Shown here piece by piece: positions 63,780 to 64,000 of a stretch of 64,000 nt of DNA. The position numbers and the translations under genes were made by a program. Numbering within the stretch: position 1 is the stretch's first letter; each line of letters begins with the position of its first letter. The notes below the pieces were generated by a model. That model did not search any database. It had not been told where the DNA came from and saw only the letters and a program-made list of their open reading frames with translations. Source of the DNA: Gemmatimonadota bacterium. Its GTDB lineage: Bacteria; Gemmatimonadota; Gemmatimonadetes; Longimicrobiales; Gaopeijiaceae. The stretch lies in assembly GCA_041390105.1 (NCBI GenBank), contig JAWKQO010000001.1, positions 310,001-374,000 of the forward strand, written 5' to 3'.

Positions 63780-64000
63780 TCAGCGCAACAGCTGGGCGAG
63801 CCGATCGAGGGATTTCTCCATTTCGGCGCCCTGTAGACGGTCCATTCCGAGCGCCACGTACCCGAGCAGCGGGTTCCGGCCGAACTCACCGGTTTCGCTC
63901 CACGTGAGCACGGACCCGTCCGGCGTCGCCTGCAATCGCAGGCTGCCGGCGGTCGACAGTCCGCCCTCGACCTCCACCTCGTAGCGCACGACGGTGTCGG
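63780..64000 (-). CDS. SRPBCC / polyketide-cyclase-like protein, C-terminal fragment
   Basis: The last 73 codons of a minus-strand gene that runs off the right edge. It reads VRYEVEVEGGLSTAGSLRLQATPDGSVLTWSETGEFGRNPLLGYVALGMDRLQGAEMEKSLDRLAQLL. The W-x-E-x-G-E-F strand followed by a long C-terminal helix with KSLDRL is typical of START/SRPBCC proteins. The start is outside the window. It is convergent with rho. Confidence 0.65.
   Translation of the reverse strand, partial: DTVVRYEVEVEGGLSTAGSLRLQATPDGSVLTWSETGEFGRNPLLGYVALGMDRLQGAEMEKSLDRLAQLLR

Overview
The window is GC-rich chromosomal DNA from a Gram-negative bacterium. Outer-membrane-type proteins, TonB Plug-domain proteins without a barrel, a perfect CIRCE/GroESL arrangement and dense ATGA-coupled operons would fit a Gemmatimonadota-like lineage. 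That placement is an inference from general gene character; there is no rRNA gene here to test it. I saw no phage, transposon or CRISPR. Coding density is very high and most genes are housekeeping.

Layout. (1) 1-4.2 kb: end of birA, coaX, a convergent squalene/phytoene synthase-like gene, and CIRCE-groES-groEL. (2) 4.2-16.5 kb: envelope and glycan genes. These are three polytopic GT-C-type glycosyltransferases (two clearly paralogous), a methyltransferase, a Wzx/MATE-type flippase, a class II amidotransferase, and a secreted LVIVD-like protein / small secreted protein / multicopper oxidase operon. (3) 16.8-28.5 kb: translation and nucleic-acid core: thrS, infC-rpmI-rplT behind a structured leader, pheS-pheT, a coiled-coil gene, zapA, rny, folD, xseA-xseB. 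(4) 28.5-34 kb: isoprenoid precursors (FPP/GGPP-type synthase, dxs), NAD kinase, recN. (5) 34-42 kb: a putative outer-membrane protein, tRNA-Gly and tRNA-Cys, a Plug-domain protein, a large membrane glycosyltransferase and a membrane-anchored alkaline-phosphatase-superfamily enzyme. (6) 41.6-45.4 kb: a translationally coupled signalling trio (small module, HDOD protein, hybrid histidine kinase). (7) 45.5-52.8 kb: an M8-like metallopeptidase lipoprotein, small envelope proteins, a zinc-phospholipase-C-like protein, ppk1 and an XRE-like regulator. (8) 53-59.5 kb: histidine utilisation (hutH, hutU, hutF, hutI). (9) 59.5-64 kb: a PPK2-family kinase coupled to a Tyr/Asp-rich, Arg/Ser/Pro-rich secreted protein, rho, and the end of an SRPBCC-like gene.

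The most notable observation is at 53031-53648. An AhpD-like peroxidase-family gene carries an in-frame TGA exactly where the second (peroxidatic) cysteine of the CxxC motif belongs. The family sequence continues in frame for 125 codons afterwards, and the gene overlaps hutH by 8 bp. I read it as a probable selenoprotein (CxxU) leading the hut operon. Other points of interest are an AUC start for infC, a probable CUG start for xseA overlapping the folD stop, a tRNA-Cys two bases downstream of a strong terminator, and a recurrent promoter architecture with an 18-bp spacer.
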